The notes under the pieces: model-generated | What the model was told of the DNA's origin: nothing | The model's database searches: none | The model's input: the letters and a program-made list of their open reading frames with translations, nothing else | Position numbers and translations under genes: made by a program | Shown: one piece after another, positions 16,581 to 24,649 of the stretch | Layout of the letters: each line of letters opens with the position of its first letter | Position numbering within the stretch: the first letter of the stretch is position 1 | Source: a virus | DNA: 37,054 bases | Direction: 5' to 3' (one strand) | Virus record (IMG/VR): IMGVR_UViG_3300022198_002861 | Span: 1-37,054 of that record

Positions 16581-19148
16581 ATGGCAACAGCAGAAGAGTT
16601 ATTTGCACAAATACAAAGTTACGAGCCTCCAGCTATTCCAGCAGACAAAGCTGCTGAATTTGCAGCTGCTCGGCAGGCTGTGCAAGAAGCTCAAAGCAAT
16701 GTTGATTTATATGGCAGATTAGGGACCGCTCTTTCATTTGGTGCGCAAGGTTTAAGCCTCGGGTTGTCAGATGAGGCATTGGCAGGGTTAGGGGCACTTA
16801 CTGGCGGCCCTTCTTATTCAGAGCGACTTGCTGCACAACAAGCAGAGCGAGAAGCCATGCGAACTGCTTATCCTGGGACTGCATTAGGAGCGGAAATTGT
16901 TGGGGGGATAGCTGGAACTATTCCAGCAGCTACAATGGCAGCGCCTGGTCTTGCGTCTAGATTGTTATTAGGAGCAACAGGCAAGGCAGCCCCCACGGTT
17001 GGGCAACTTGCAGCAATAGGAGCTACGCAAGGTGGCATATACGGCGCAGCTTCAGCAGAGCCAGGACAGCGATTGGCTGGGGGGTTAATGGGTGGCGGGA
17101 CCGGTGCTATTGCTGGCCCTGTGATTGGTAAGGCTGCTCAATATGCTACCGAAACACTTGGAGGAGCGCTGGCAAAAGCTGGAACTACATTAGGTAGCGA
17201 GCGTGGAGCGATTACTTTAGGCGGGGCAAGGTACACGCCAGAAGAGATTCAGCTTGCTAAGGTATTATCGCAAGCCGCACCAGAGACAGTACCGACAGCA
17301 GAGCAAGCATTACGAAGGGCGGGAGAGCTTGGGAAGCCAGTGTTTATTCCTGAAGCTGTAGGCTCTCCATCGTTATATCAACAAGCTAAATTAGTAGCTA
17401 ATTATCCAGCTTCTATTGAAGTGGCAAAAACAGCTATTGAAGAGCGTGCGGCTAATGCGGTTAATCGCATTACTGAAACCCTAGACAAGGTAGCTCCAGT
17501 CCGCAACGTAAACGCTGGAGCTAATAGACTTGTAGAAGGCGCAAAGTCTTTACTTGAGGATTTGGGCGTAGCTCGGAAAGAAGCTACTAAAGGATTATAC
17601 GAAGCGGCTTTTGAGCGGACTCCACAGCTAACCGCAGATAATGCAGTAGAGCTGGTACAAAGCAATCCAAGAATACAGCAAGCCATTAAAGCCGTTAGGA
17701 AAGAGCTTCCCGAGTTTGCAGATAAGCCTGATACTAGCTTGGAAGTATTGCATCAAGCGCAACAATACTTAAGCGGCAAAGCTAGATCGCTAAAAAATAA
17801 ATTTACTGCTGGTAAAGTTACCGATGCTCGCAATGCTTTAATGAAAGCAATTAAAGACGAGTCCCCTGATTATGCACAAGCTACTAATACCTTTGCACAA
17901 ATGTCTAAGGGGCTGACGGCTAAAGAGCAAAGCAAAATAGGATTTCTAGCTAATGTTAGCCCTGATAAGCCAGAAACTATCGGGAGAGTATTTGTCCTCG
18001 ACCCTGATGTTATTTCTAGCTTACGCGATGATTTTGTCGCCGCTGGTCGTCTTGATGAATGGGAATCTGGTGTTCGTGCCTACCTACAAAGATCGGTAGA
18101 AAAAGCACAGGACGAGCGAAACCCAATTAACAAGATTATTGGGTCACCTGCTTTACGGGATAAATTGCGTGCTGCTCTTGGTGATAAGTATGATGCTATT
18201 ATTGAGCCGCTAACTATAGAGCAAAAGATTCTTAAAGGGCAAAGGGAATATTTTGCGGGCAGTCCTACAACTCCGCTTAGACAAGCAGAGGAGGCTCTTG
18301 GGGAAAGTGTTGGCGCAATTAGAAGCGCAATTCAAGCTGGCAAAGACCCAGTTAATGCTGCTGGTAAATTGTTGTCTAAAATGCTTGGCGGTCGTCAAGA
18401 TGATGAGTTTTATAAGAATTATGCCAAGTTATTATTCAGAGAGCCAGAACAGGGCTTAGAAACTCTTGGACGCATTAGCCAACTAACTTCTGCTTTGCGT
18501 GGCGCTAGACAAGCTGGAGAGGCGGTCGGTGGCGTTGCTGGGACAGCAGCAGGGCGAGAAACTGCGGCGGGGTTAGATATTATTCAGGAGCAAACAAAAG
18601 CTAGGAGAGGAGAGGTGCTTGGCGCTGGAGCTATTGCAACTACAGCAATCAGTCCAGAAATGGACGATCTGTTTCGTCAAATTCAAGAGTTTGAGCCAAA
18701 TACGACGTCTGTACCAGCCCAAGAATCAGTTAAAGTAGGCAAGCAAAACATCAGCATCCCTACAGGTGAAGAGTATGCGCCACCTGCGCTAGTTAAAGCT
18801 GTTATGCAGGTAGAGTCAGCTGGCAAGACTAACGCTGTTAGCGGGAAAGGAGCTACAGGCTTAATGCAGCTTATGCCTGCTACAGCTAAAGAGTTAGGCG
18901 TAAACCCTAAAAACCCTGAACAGAATGTAGAAGGTGGTAGCAGATATTTGCAGCGAATGTTAAATAAGTATGATAGCCAAGAGATTGCATTAGCTGCATA
19001 TAACTGGGGGCCAGGTAATATTGATAAGGCTATTAGAAAGGTTAGAGCTGCTGGCAAGAGGGTAACTTGGCCTAATATTCTTAATGAAGTAAGGGTGCCT
19101 AAAGAAACTAGGCAATATGTATCAAAGGTAACTAATTTAATTGGATAG
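16581..19148 (+). CDS. Large internal virion protein with C-terminal lytic transglycosylase domain
   Basis: 855 residues. N-terminal 200 residues have several hydrophobic Gly/Ala stretches (ALGAEIVGGIAGTIPAATMAAP). The middle 250-650 is helical. The end (about 735-850) is a soluble lytic transglycosylase domain: PPALVKAVMQVESAGKTNA with the catalytic Glu in VES, GKGATGLMQLMPATAKELG, then ALAAYNWGPGNIDKAI. It would open peptidoglycan and form a channel during DNA entry, like T7 gp16. The domain is C-terminal here, whereas in T7 gp16 it is N-terminal. Confidence 0.85.
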   Translation: MATAEELFAQIQSYEPPAIPADKAAEFAAARQAVQEAQSNVDLYGRLGTALSFGAQGLSLGLSDEALAGLGALTGGPSYSERLAAQQAEREAMRTAYPGTALGAEIVGGIAGTIPAATMAAPGLASRLLLGATGKAAPTVGQLAAIGATQGGIYGAASAEPGQRLAGGLMGGGTGAIAGPVIGKAAQYATETLGGALAKAGTTLGSERGAITLGGARYTPEEIQLAKVLSQAAPETVPTAEQALRRAGELGKPVFIPEAVGSPSLYQQAKLVANYPASIEVAKTAIEERAANAVNRITETLDKVAPVRNVNAGANRLVEGAKSLLEDLGVARKEATKGLYEAAFERTPQLTADNAVELVQSNPRIQQAIKAVRKELPEFADKPDTSLEVLHQAQQYLSGKARSLKNKFTAGKVTDARNALMKAIKDESPDYAQATNTFAQMSKGLTAKEQSKIGFLANVSPDKPETIGRVFVLDPDVISSLRDDFVAAGRLDEWESGVRAYLQRSVEKAQDERNPINKIIGSPALRDKLRAALGDKYDAIIEPLTIEQKILKGQREYFAGSPTTPLRQAEEALGESVGAIRSAIQAGKDPVNAAGKLLSKMLGGRQDDEFYKNYAKLLFREPEQGLETLGRISQLTSALRGARQAGEAVGGVAGTAAGRETAAGLDIIQEQTKARRGEVLGAGAIATTAISPEMDDLFRQIQEFEPNTTSVPAQESVKVGKQNISIPTGEEYAPPALVKAVMQVESAGKTNAVSGKGATGLMQLMPATAKELGVNPKNPEQNVEGGSRYLQRMLNKYDSQEIALAAYNWGPGNIDKAIRKVRAAGKRVTWPNILNEVRVPKETRQYVSKVTNLIG

Positions 19149-19156
19149 GAGTCATT

Positions 19157-20074
19157 ATGTGCGCTTGGGCTGGAGGGCAATTCACAAGAGCGAATGGAGC
19201 TACAGAATGGCAGGATGATGCTAATTTAGGTATAGGCATAGAACCTGGCCTACACGATGCTCAGGACAATGATTTAGCCACTGGCATCAATCAGTGCATC
19301 AACAAGGATGGCTCTAATGCTTTTACTGGGAATGCTAACCTTGGTGGGTTTAAGGCTACAAACATAGCTGCTGCGACTCTTAGGACTGATGCTCCTCAAG
19401 TAGCGCAAGTACAGGACGGAGATTATATCTGGTTAGGAACTACAGGTGGAACGGCTACAGCTCAGACTGCGACTGCGGCTCCAGCGATAGCTGCATATAA
19501 AGCTGGGCAAAAGTTTAGGATGAAGATAGGAGCTGGGTTAGGCTCTACAACAGCGGCAGGCGCATTGCATACTCTTAATATAAATTCATTAGGAGTTAAG
19601 GCTATTTTGGACCAAGAGGGCGCAAATCCTTCAGCAGGAAATTGGATTGCTGGGGCAATTATGGAGGTGGTTTATGATGGAACCGCATTTATAATTACAA
19701 ACGACCCTGGCGGCTGGCAAACATGGAGTCCTGTTTTAGCTTTGAGCACTGGAACTGTTAGTAATGCTACGTTCCCAGTGGCAAGATATAGAAAATTAGG
19801 CAAAGTAGTTACTTTAATTTTATATGCTCGCTTTGACACTAACGCTGGAGGATCGTTCTTAGAAGTTACTGGATTGCCAGTAAATATACAATCTCCTGCG
19901 GCTGGACAATTAAGTTGGCCTTCAATAAGTGCCGTCGCTGGAGTTGGCTATATAGCAAATTCTTATAATAATAGCGCAACTAATATTGGGAATTTAAGAG
20001 ATTTTAGTCTGACAGCGTGGGGAACATATACAGATTCCCGATTAGGTTGGACCTTAAAATATCAAGGAGTGTAA
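19157..20074 (+). CDS. Tail fibre protein
   Basis: 305 residues with a GGAG site. The start FTRANGATEWQDDANLGIGIEPGLHDAQDNDLATGINQCINKDGSNAFTGNANLGGFKATNIAAAT is the N-terminal pattern of small podovirus tail fibres that anchor to the tail. A central module (DYIWLGTTGGTATAQTATA) with strands follows. The C-terminal 100 residues (WSPVLALSTGTVSNATFPVARYRKLG) look like a trimeric receptor-binding beta-sandwich. It is followed by a fibre assembly chaperone, which supports the call. Likely the host-range determinant. Confidence 0.8.
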   Translation: MCAWAGGQFTRANGATEWQDDANLGIGIEPGLHDAQDNDLATGINQCINKDGSNAFTGNANLGGFKATNIAAATLRTDAPQVAQVQDGDYIWLGTTGGTATAQTATAAPAIAAYKAGQKFRMKIGAGLGSTTAAGALHTLNINSLGVKAILDQEGANPSAGNWIAGAIMEVVYDGTAFIITNDPGGWQTWSPVLALSTGTVSNATFPVARYRKLGKVVTLILYARFDTNAGGSFLEVTGLPVNIQSPAAGQLSWPSISAVAGVGYIANSYNNSATNIGNLRDFSLTAWGTYTDSRLGWTLKYQGV

Positions 20075-20076
20075 TT

Positions 20077-20316
20077 ATGACTTGGGAAGAAACTATTAAT
20101 CCATTGCTTAAGCAAGAGCCAATATCAGATGAAACAATTAGATCTTGCATCAAGGCTTGGCGCAATCGTCAGCTAGAAGCTTCAGATTGGACGCAATTAG
20201 CAGATGTTACTATCTCTAATAAGGATGCGTGGGCAGCATACCGCCAAGAGCTTCGTGATATGCTTAAAGGCGTAACTGACCCTAAATTAGTAATCTTCCC
20301 TGAGCCACCAAAATGA
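20077..20316 (+). CDS. Phage tail fibre assembly chaperone-like protein
   Basis: 79 residues from ATG 20077 with AAGGAG seven bases upstream. A longer frame from 20017 would lie inside the fibre gene and is rejected. The segment IKAWRNRQLEASDWTQLADV and then WAAYRQELRDM match the phage tail assembly chaperone pattern (RNRLL..sDWTQL.D.....WA.YRQ.LRD). It would help the preceding fibre to trimerise. ATGA overlap with the next gene. Confidence 0.75.
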   Translation: MTWEETINPLLKQEPISDETIRSCIKAWRNRQLEASDWTQLADVTISNKDAWAAYRQELRDMLKGVTDPKLVIFPEPPK

Positions 20317-20729
20317 AACTACGCCTAGTCAGAATATCCGAGTATAACGGGGCAACATTAGGTGTGCTTTGCGTTAATGACATGCCTGAGTTTGTCACGT
20401 TAGAGGATGCCTGGCGAGATAATGAGAGGATGATAAGTTGCATTCCAGTTGGTAGGTATAAGGTCAAGCCAAGGAATAGCCCTAAGTTTGGTCAGACCTG
20501 GCAGGTTATAGACGTACCAGAACGGGACCATATCTTATTCCATGCTGGTAATACGCATAAGGATACGCATGGCTGCATCCTGCTTGGTATGCAATTTGGT
20601 AAAATTGGAGACGAATCGGCTATCTTAGCTAGTAGGTCAGCGTTTAATCGCTTTAAGGACCTAATGGCGGGTGCTCCCGAAGCAGAATTGATTGTTATTG
20701 ATTCTTACGGAGGAGGCCGAGTCCATTAA
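20313..20729 (+). CDS. DUF5675-like protein, possible peptidoglycan-related enzyme
   Basis: 138 residues. It has GVLCVNDMPEFVTLEDAW (T-LE), a central CIPVGRYKVKPRNSPKFGQ and then HILFHAGNTHKDTHGCILLG. The His-x-Gly-Asn...Asp-Thr-x-Gly-Cys arrangement is the signature of the DUF5675 family, often found near phage lysis genes. It superficially resembles the His/Cys centre of L,D-transpeptidases. A wall-active role is a guess from context, and biochemistry of this family is not something I can assert. Coupled by TAATG to the next gene. Confidence 0.75.
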   Translation: MKLRLVRISEYNGATLGVLCVNDMPEFVTLEDAWRDNERMISCIPVGRYKVKPRNSPKFGQTWQVIDVPERDHILFHAGNTHKDTHGCILLGMQFGKIGDESAILASRSAFNRFKDLMAGAPEAELIVIDSYGGGRVH

Positions 20730-20968
20730 TGTCAGGGGATATTACAGAGCTTAAATATTGGCTGGATATTATCATTAAAGCCGCTATCGGCGTGTTAATA
20801 TCCATTATTGGCCTAGACTATAAGGCAGTTAAGAATAGTTTACACGAGCTAGAGACGCATAAGTACACCGTAACTGCGGAGGTGCAGGTAATCCAGACAG
20901 AGCTAGCCTACATTAAGGGTCGCTTGGATAAGATTGATGCCAAGCTAGATAGGGCACTAGACAGATGA
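20729..20968 (+). CDS. Small membrane protein with coiled coil, holin-like
   Basis: 79 residues. One predicted membrane segment (about residues 12-30, LDIIIKAAIGVLISIIGLDY), then a helical, heptad-like tail (VQVIQTELAYIKGRLDKIDAKLDRAL). One membrane helix plus coiled coil is seen in XhlA-type holin-associated proteins, though XhlA has the helix at the other end. Overlaps its neighbours by 1 and 4 bases, so it belongs to the lysis-like group. Confidence 0.65.
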   Translation: MSGDITELKYWLDIIIKAAIGVLISIIGLDYKAVKNSLHELETHKYTVTAEVQVIQTELAYIKGRLDKIDAKLDRALDR

Positions 20969-21771
20969 AAGCGGCACTAGTTGTGCTAATGCTCCTACTC
21001 TCAACAAAGGCATGGGCAGCACCTAGCTTACTAGCCTTATGCCACAAAGATTTTAACTGTGCTGGCGTAAAGAGGCTTTATAGAGAGCAGGAGACTCTAG
21101 TTATTAGCTACCTAGAAAATACCTTTGGCACGAGATGTAAATGCCTAAATACCCTTTTAGACGACCCTAGACCAAAGGTTATACGAGCTCACCTGATACA
21201 GAGCCCATGCATGAGAAACAAGCGCTGCGGTCGTTATGAGGCGCTCTGGGGCTATACTGCTGCATCAGCTAGTAGGGCAGCTAAAAACCCTAAGAGTAGG
21301 CTAAGAAAACGGTTTAATGTCATCCTGGAGCGATTTAAGAAGCGATTAGAGGGGCGTAACCTTACTTGTTATGTTAGCCCGTGTCTGGAGTGTGATTTAT
21401 ATGAACCTGCTAGAAAGATATTATCTGCTTTGGTATCTGATAGTTTGCCTACTTGTAACCTTGTTGATAATCCTTACAGACGCAAATGCCTACCAGGAAT
21501 GGTGTGTGAGAAGCACGGACTTAACCCCATCTTATCTAGGCCGTGTATAGTCGATTTAGACGGGTACGATGGTAGCCTGGTTAACGTAAAAAAATGGATG
21601 GCAAAATATGCTCACTGTGATTTAAGATATTATTGGGAGCCTTGGATGAATTGCATCCGTGGCGAGTTTGTAGATCCCAGGAAGCGAGATTGTAAATACG
21701 ATAACTCTATATTTGAAGGTGCTTTATGCCGTTCTTTTTGGCCTCAATCATCCGTCATCTGCTCACGTTAG
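20965..21771 (+). CDS. Secreted cysteine-rich protein of unknown function (possible lysis or wall enzyme)
   Basis: 268 residues. The N-terminus MKAALVVLMLLLSTKAWAAP is a Sec signal peptide with a likely cut after AWA, so the mature protein is periplasmic. It has 18 cysteines, all in the mature part and even in number, so disulfides are expected. Motifs in order: KVIRAHLIQSPC, LTCYVSPCLECDLYEPA, CIVDLDGYDGSLVNVKKWM, and CDLRYYWEPWMNCIRGEFVD. The alternation of beta-like strands with acidic loop residues (SPCLEC, DLDGYD) is reminiscent of a TIM-barrel hydrolase, but this is weak inference. It overlaps the holin-like gene by 46 bases. I do not recognise a named family. Confidence 0.8.
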   Translation: MKAALVVLMLLLSTKAWAAPSLLALCHKDFNCAGVKRLYREQETLVISYLENTFGTRCKCLNTLLDDPRPKVIRAHLIQSPCMRNKRCGRYEALWGYTAASASRAAKNPKSRLRKRFNVILERFKKRLEGRNLTCYVSPCLECDLYEPARKILSALVSDSLPTCNLVDNPYRRKCLPGMVCEKHGLNPILSRPCIVDLDGYDGSLVNVKKWMAKYAHCDLRYYWEPWMNCIRGEFVDPRKRDCKYDNSIFEGALCRSFWPQSSVICSR

Positions 21772-21914
21772 CTGCTGGCTCTCTAGTTACCCTTGGCGTA
21801 GCTGAAAGCGATGCTCTTAACCTAGCCTCTGCTGCTGAGCCTGTAGTAGGCGGTGCCATCCTTTATGGAGCTGCTCAAGCTTGGTCTTTAGTCGAAAAGA
21901 AGAAGAAGCGCTAA
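21726..21914 (+). CDS. Holin-like small membrane protein (Pam3-gp28-like)
   Basis: 62 residues, GAAGG six bases upstream, start inside the preceding gene. The first helix (IIRHLLTLAAGSLVTLGVAES) and second hydrophobic stretch (VVGGAILYGAAQAWSLVE) end in a basic tail KKKKR. RHLLT..GG.LVTLGV and the WS..KK ending are the pattern of the Pam3-gp28 holin family. It would permeabilise the inner membrane at lysis. It converges with the leftward operon, overlapping its last gene by four bases. Confidence 0.7.
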   Translation: MPFFLASIIRHLLTLAAGSLVTLGVAESDALNLASAAEPVVGGAILYGAAQAWSLVEKKKKR

Positions 21915-22249
21915 GGCCGCTTGTGCATCCTAATAGGCTTTTCTTCAGGATTAATCTCCCTTAGCCGCTCCCTTATAGTCCGCACTACGTCGTCACGCTC
22001 AAAAAGCATATTGCAGATATACACTAGGTTATACGGTCTAGGCGTATCTTCAAAGAAAAAGCGGTGCAGGTCCACCTGGAAGAACGCTGTTAGCCCTTGT
22101 GTGGGTAGGGAATAGTCGCAAATGGCTCTTTCAATAACAGCAAGCCACAAAGCCGTCTCTGGGCAATTTGGAGAGGAGGTTATTTCCATCTCGTAATCTA
22201 CTTCTGGTGTAACTTTAGAAAGTCTTCGAGAAACATAGTTACTAGCCAT
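21911..22249 (-). CDS. Conserved phage protein of unknown function
   Basis: 112 residues, last gene of the leftward operon. The pattern ALWLAVIERAICDY, then FFQVDLHRFFFEDTPRPYNLVYICNML, is the same as a widely spread small phage protein (WLAVI..AI.D......A+.FF......F..IC.+L) whose role is not known to me. It starts 52 bases inside the resolvase gene. No other good start is visible, because the next Met is residue 21. End is basic (MHKRP). Confidence 0.65.
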   Translation of the reverse strand: MASNYVSRRLSKVTPEVDYEMEITSSPNCPETALWLAVIERAICDYSLPTQGLTAFFQVDLHRFFFEDTPRPYNLVYICNMLFERDDVVRTIRERLREINPEEKPIRMHKRP

Positions 22250-22509
22250 GGCCTATTATTTTTCCTGTGGCAGACGATTGGTGTGTTGTCTCCGCAGTCT
22301 CTAGTAGCCTGGTCTATAGCCTTGTCTACGTTAAGATTTTGGACTCTTTTTACTTCGATGTGATATTGGCTCAATTCGGTGCAAACTACGTCCGAATCGC
22401 CAGCCTTGCCACAAAACTGCTGCGTGCGTCTAGCTGTGAAGCCGTTTTCTTTTAGCTTATTAGCAAGCTCTCTCTCGCCTGCTGCTCCTTTAGCTCTTGA
22501 GTTTGTCAT
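22198..22509 (-). CDS. PD-(D/E)XK nuclease, Holliday-junction resolvase-like
   Basis: 103 residues, start coupled to the preceding gene by TAATG. The core is typical of Hjc-like resolvases: RAKGAAGERELANKLKENGF (Glu12), GKAGDSDVVC (Asp38/Asp40), YHIEVKRV (Glu52-x-Lys54) and a conserved helix with DKAIDQATRD. These are the metal-binding and catalytic residues of the PD-(D/E)XK superfamily. It could resolve branched DNA before packaging, next to Bet and the ssDNA-binding-like protein. The size fits the family (100-150). Confidence 0.8.
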   Translation of the reverse strand: MTNSRAKGAAGERELANKLKENGFTARRTQQFCGKAGDSDVVCTELSQYHIEVKRVQNLNVDKAIDQATRDCGDNTPIVCHRKNNRPWLVTMFLEDFLKLHQK

Positions 22510-23114
22510 TAGTAAAATACCTTATCTGAGTTAGCTACTGACCAGCGGTTGCAATCCTCTGCTGACCAGATTGTGTCCAGTGTAGCATATTCCTTTGTTG
22601 CTGCGCTCGGCCTATTTCCGATAAAGAAGGCGTCTTTGAAAAGGATTCTGTTGGTAGGCAAAGCTGCAACTTGTCCGTTATCCAGCAGAATGACGTGTGC
22701 ACATTTGTTTTGATCGGGCTGGAGCAGGAAAGCAGACTCAGAATCAGAATCAGGCAACCAATCGACCGTAAACCAATAGGTGCCAGAAACTTTAGTTTTG
22801 TCTTTAAGGATTGCATCACATTGATAACCTTTAAGCATATCAAAGGTAGTTACTATGGGGCGATAACTGAAACAATCCCATAATTGAAGAAGTTCCAAAG
22901 AGTACTTAGAACAGTCGCCGTCAATATCATCATGCCAAAGCCAATGCAGAGGGATATGACGAAAGTGAGCGCCTGATTCAAACAGCACATGAAACTGTAG
23001 CGCTCTTGCTTTGTATGATTGTATTGCAAATGCGTAGCCATGTTCAAACCCTTCTTTGCCGTTTAAGTTCTTGTTTTCTATCCAGACTTTTAGGGGTGGA
23101 ATATTTGCGTTCAT
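22509..23114 (-). CDS. Hypothetical protein
   Basis: 201 residues with GGAGG four bases before the start, which overlaps the previous stop (ATGA). It has a mixed alpha/beta composition with many aromatic residues. Recognisable local motifs are LQFHVLFESGAHFRHIPLHW and FLLQPDQNKCAHVILLDNGQ. There are no membrane segments or signal. I do not recognise a domain. It may be specific to phages of this type. Confidence 0.7.
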   Translation of the reverse strand: MNANIPPLKVWIENKNLNGKEGFEHGYAFAIQSYKARALQFHVLFESGAHFRHIPLHWLWHDDIDGDCSKYSLELLQLWDCFSYRPIVTTFDMLKGYQCDAILKDKTKVSGTYWFTVDWLPDSDSESAFLLQPDQNKCAHVILLDNGQVAALPTNRILFKDAFFIGNRPSAATKEYATLDTIWSAEDCNRWSVANSDKVFY

Positions 23115-23710
23115 TCTTCCTCCTTCGGTGGCTCAGGTAGCGGTTGCCAGTGAGTGACATTAAGATGTTCAGTGCCTAGCGTATTAGTCCATTGTCCTTT
23201 GCCGTAATTGCCATAATAGGCCAGCTCGTAACCGTCAATGCACATAGCTAATACCATTGGCGTACTATCCGGCAACCTATCCTTTACGCTAATCCAACCA
23301 TCTGAATTATTCAAAGAGTTCATCACCTTGTCGGCATCAGCAAGCTGATCCTGTAGCTCCTGTATTCTAGCCTCAGCCTCTTCCAGCGCTGCGTGTGCGT
23401 GTTCTTGTGCGGCTTGGTAGCCAGCGAGGAAATCATCCTTACACATGCACCAAACGATAAACTCTGGCCCTTGCTCTGGACACCGCCAGTTTGCGTGTTC
23501 CTCTGCTAACTCTTCATAAGCCTCGTGCCTAGCCTCAGCCTCTTCTAGTGCTGCGTGAGCATGCTCTTGTGCTGCTTTATAGCCAGCGAGGTAACAGCTT
23601 TTCATTTGCTTTTTAACGCAATATTCCAAGCTCTTTACAAATTGCTGGGGCATCTCATAGAGTCTTTCAGCGCATTTCTCCGCTGCGAATTCTTCAGGTG
23701 TTTTACTCAT
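23111..23710 (-). CDS. Paralogue A of the MSKTPEE array, with DUF551 tail
   Basis: 199 residues from the ATG at 23710. The longer frame from 23746 lies inside the neighbour and lacks a site. Begins MSKTPEEFAAEKCAERLYEM. Two copies of the array module (YLAGYKAAQEHAHAALEEAEA and FLAGYQAAQEHAHAALEEAEA) flank a Cys-rich spacer (RCPEQGPEFIVWCMCKDD). The C-terminal 65 residues have WISVKDRLPDSTPMVLA and VTHWQPLPEPPKEEE, the DUF551 pattern common in phage proteins. Translation starts within the GAG/AAG-rich end of the upstream gene by an 8-base ATGAGTAA overlap. Function unknown. Confidence 0.75.
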   Translation of the reverse strand: MSKTPEEFAAEKCAERLYEMPQQFVKSLEYCVKKQMKSCYLAGYKAAQEHAHAALEEAEARHEAYEELAEEHANWRCPEQGPEFIVWCMCKDDFLAGYQAAQEHAHAALEEAEARIQELQDQLADADKVMNSLNNSDGWISVKDRLPDSTPMVLAMCIDGYELAYYGNYGKGQWTNTLGTEHLNVTHWQPLPEPPKEEE

Positions 23711-23948
23711 TTTCCTTCTCCTCCTCTTCTGACTCCCAGGTGACATCGGCTAGTCGCTCGCGCAAAGATGCAATTCTTGCCTCAGCCTCCTCTAATGCTG
23801 CGTGCGCGTGTTCCTGTGCTGCTCTGTAGCCAGCTCTATAACAATCCATACCAACATAGTATGAAACGTCATTTCGAGCTTTAAGCGAAACGTACAGAAT
23901 TGCTTGGCAATCAAGTTCCTCCGCCAATTCTTCAGGTGTCTTATTCAT
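23703..23948 (-). CDS. Paralogue B of the MSKTPEE array
   Basis: 81 residues, MNKTPEELAEELDCQAILYV. One module (YRAGYRAAQEHAHAALEEAEA) then ASLRERLADVTWESEEEEKENE, which also ends paralogue C with one change. The acidic tail codes for the next gene's ribosome site (GGAGGAGAAGG). The stop overlaps the next start by eight bases. Appears a shortened copy of C. Cytoplasmic and helical. Function unknown. Confidence 0.75.
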   Translation of the reverse strand: MNKTPEELAEELDCQAILYVSLKARNDVSYYVGMDCYRAGYRAAQEHAHAALEEAEARIASLRERLADVTWESEEEEKENE

Positions 23949-24375
23949 TTTCCTTCTCCTCCTCTTCTGACTCCCAAGTAATATCAGCTAGTCGCTCGCG
24001 CAAAGATGCAATTTTAGCCTTAGCCTCTTCTAGCTCTGCGTGAGCGTGCTCTTGTGCGTCTTTATAGCCTTCGTTATAACCAGCAATAAAACTATTCTCT
24101 GTCCAGAGTCGAACTCCAGCATCATCGCTTTTATTTTTGGCGTGTTGCGCTGCTTTTACTTGCACCGGATGTCCGTGGTTAAAACACTCAGTTTCGATAA
24201 TGTGCTCTGCTACTGCATCGTGTATTTTCATAGCTGAGTCAAATCCATTGGAATGTCCCGCCTTAAATCCAGCGAGAAAAGATTGATTAACCACACCATA
24301 ACAATAGGCTTGTGTTGCTATGTCAATGTTCTCTTTAGCCCATTCTTTGCATAATTCTTCAGGTGTCTTACTCAT
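23941..24375 (-). CDS. Paralogue C of the MSKTPEE array
   Basis: 144 residues from ATG 24375 with GGAG ten bases upstream. The longer frame to 24480 is rejected. Begins MSKTPEELCKEWAKENIDIA. Contains a degenerate module (FLAGFKAGHSNGF) and a second one (FIAGYNEGYKDAQEHAHAEL), separated by a His/Cys-containing stretch. It ends LRERLADITWESEEEEKENE, nearly identical to B. The stop overlaps B's start by eight bases. The family probably arose by duplication. Function unknown. Confidence 0.75.
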   Translation of the reverse strand: MSKTPEELCKEWAKENIDIATQAYCYGVVNQSFLAGFKAGHSNGFDSAMKIHDAVAEHIIETECFNHGHPVQVKAAQHAKNKSDDAGVRLWTENSFIAGYNEGYKDAQEHAHAELEEAKAKIASLRERLADITWESEEEEKENE

Positions 24376-24649
24376 CTTGTGGAATACTCCTAACTTTATG
24401 CCAGTTGCAATTGTCGGAAACTCCCTTAGGGTCATAAGCTCGCTCATTAAACCAAAGCGTTCCATCATCACACAGCGCAATTAAATCTTGGGTAGTTCCG
24501 GTAATTTGTATAATTTTACGGCCATTAATTAAAGCCTGTGCTGCTTTGTAACCAGCGAGGAAGCAACTACGAGCGAGAGGATGTTCGCTTTTATAAATAG
24601 CAAGGTTATTAATATAAATTTGTGCTAATTCTTCAGGTGTTTTACTCAT
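24368..24649 (-). CDS. Paralogue D of the MSKTPEE array
   Basis: 93 residues from ATG 24649. The longer frame to 24691 is in the acidic gene. Begins MSKTPEELAQIYINNLAI with one module copy (CFLAGYKAAQALING). The rest is a different C-terminal domain (DLIALCDDGTLWFNERAYD and NWHKVRSIPQDE), a DDG..W pattern with a closing W..V+.IP that recurs in small phage proteins. Thus the shared N-terminus is joined to unrelated C-terminal parts. Function unknown. Overlaps C by eight bases. Confidence 0.75.
   Translation of the reverse strand: MSKTPEELAQIYINNLAIYKSEHPLARSCFLAGYKAAQALINGRKIIQITGTTQDLIALCDDGTLWFNERAYDPKGVSDNCNWHKVRSIPQDE

Noticed and set aside
20017-20076. Longer start for the fibre chaperone
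   Set aside because: It lies in the fibre gene. ATG 20077 has AAGGAG and starts the family pattern.
22535-22843. Alternative leftward frame inside the 22509-23114 gene
   Set aside because: Out of frame with a well-supported gene and lacking its own ribosome site.
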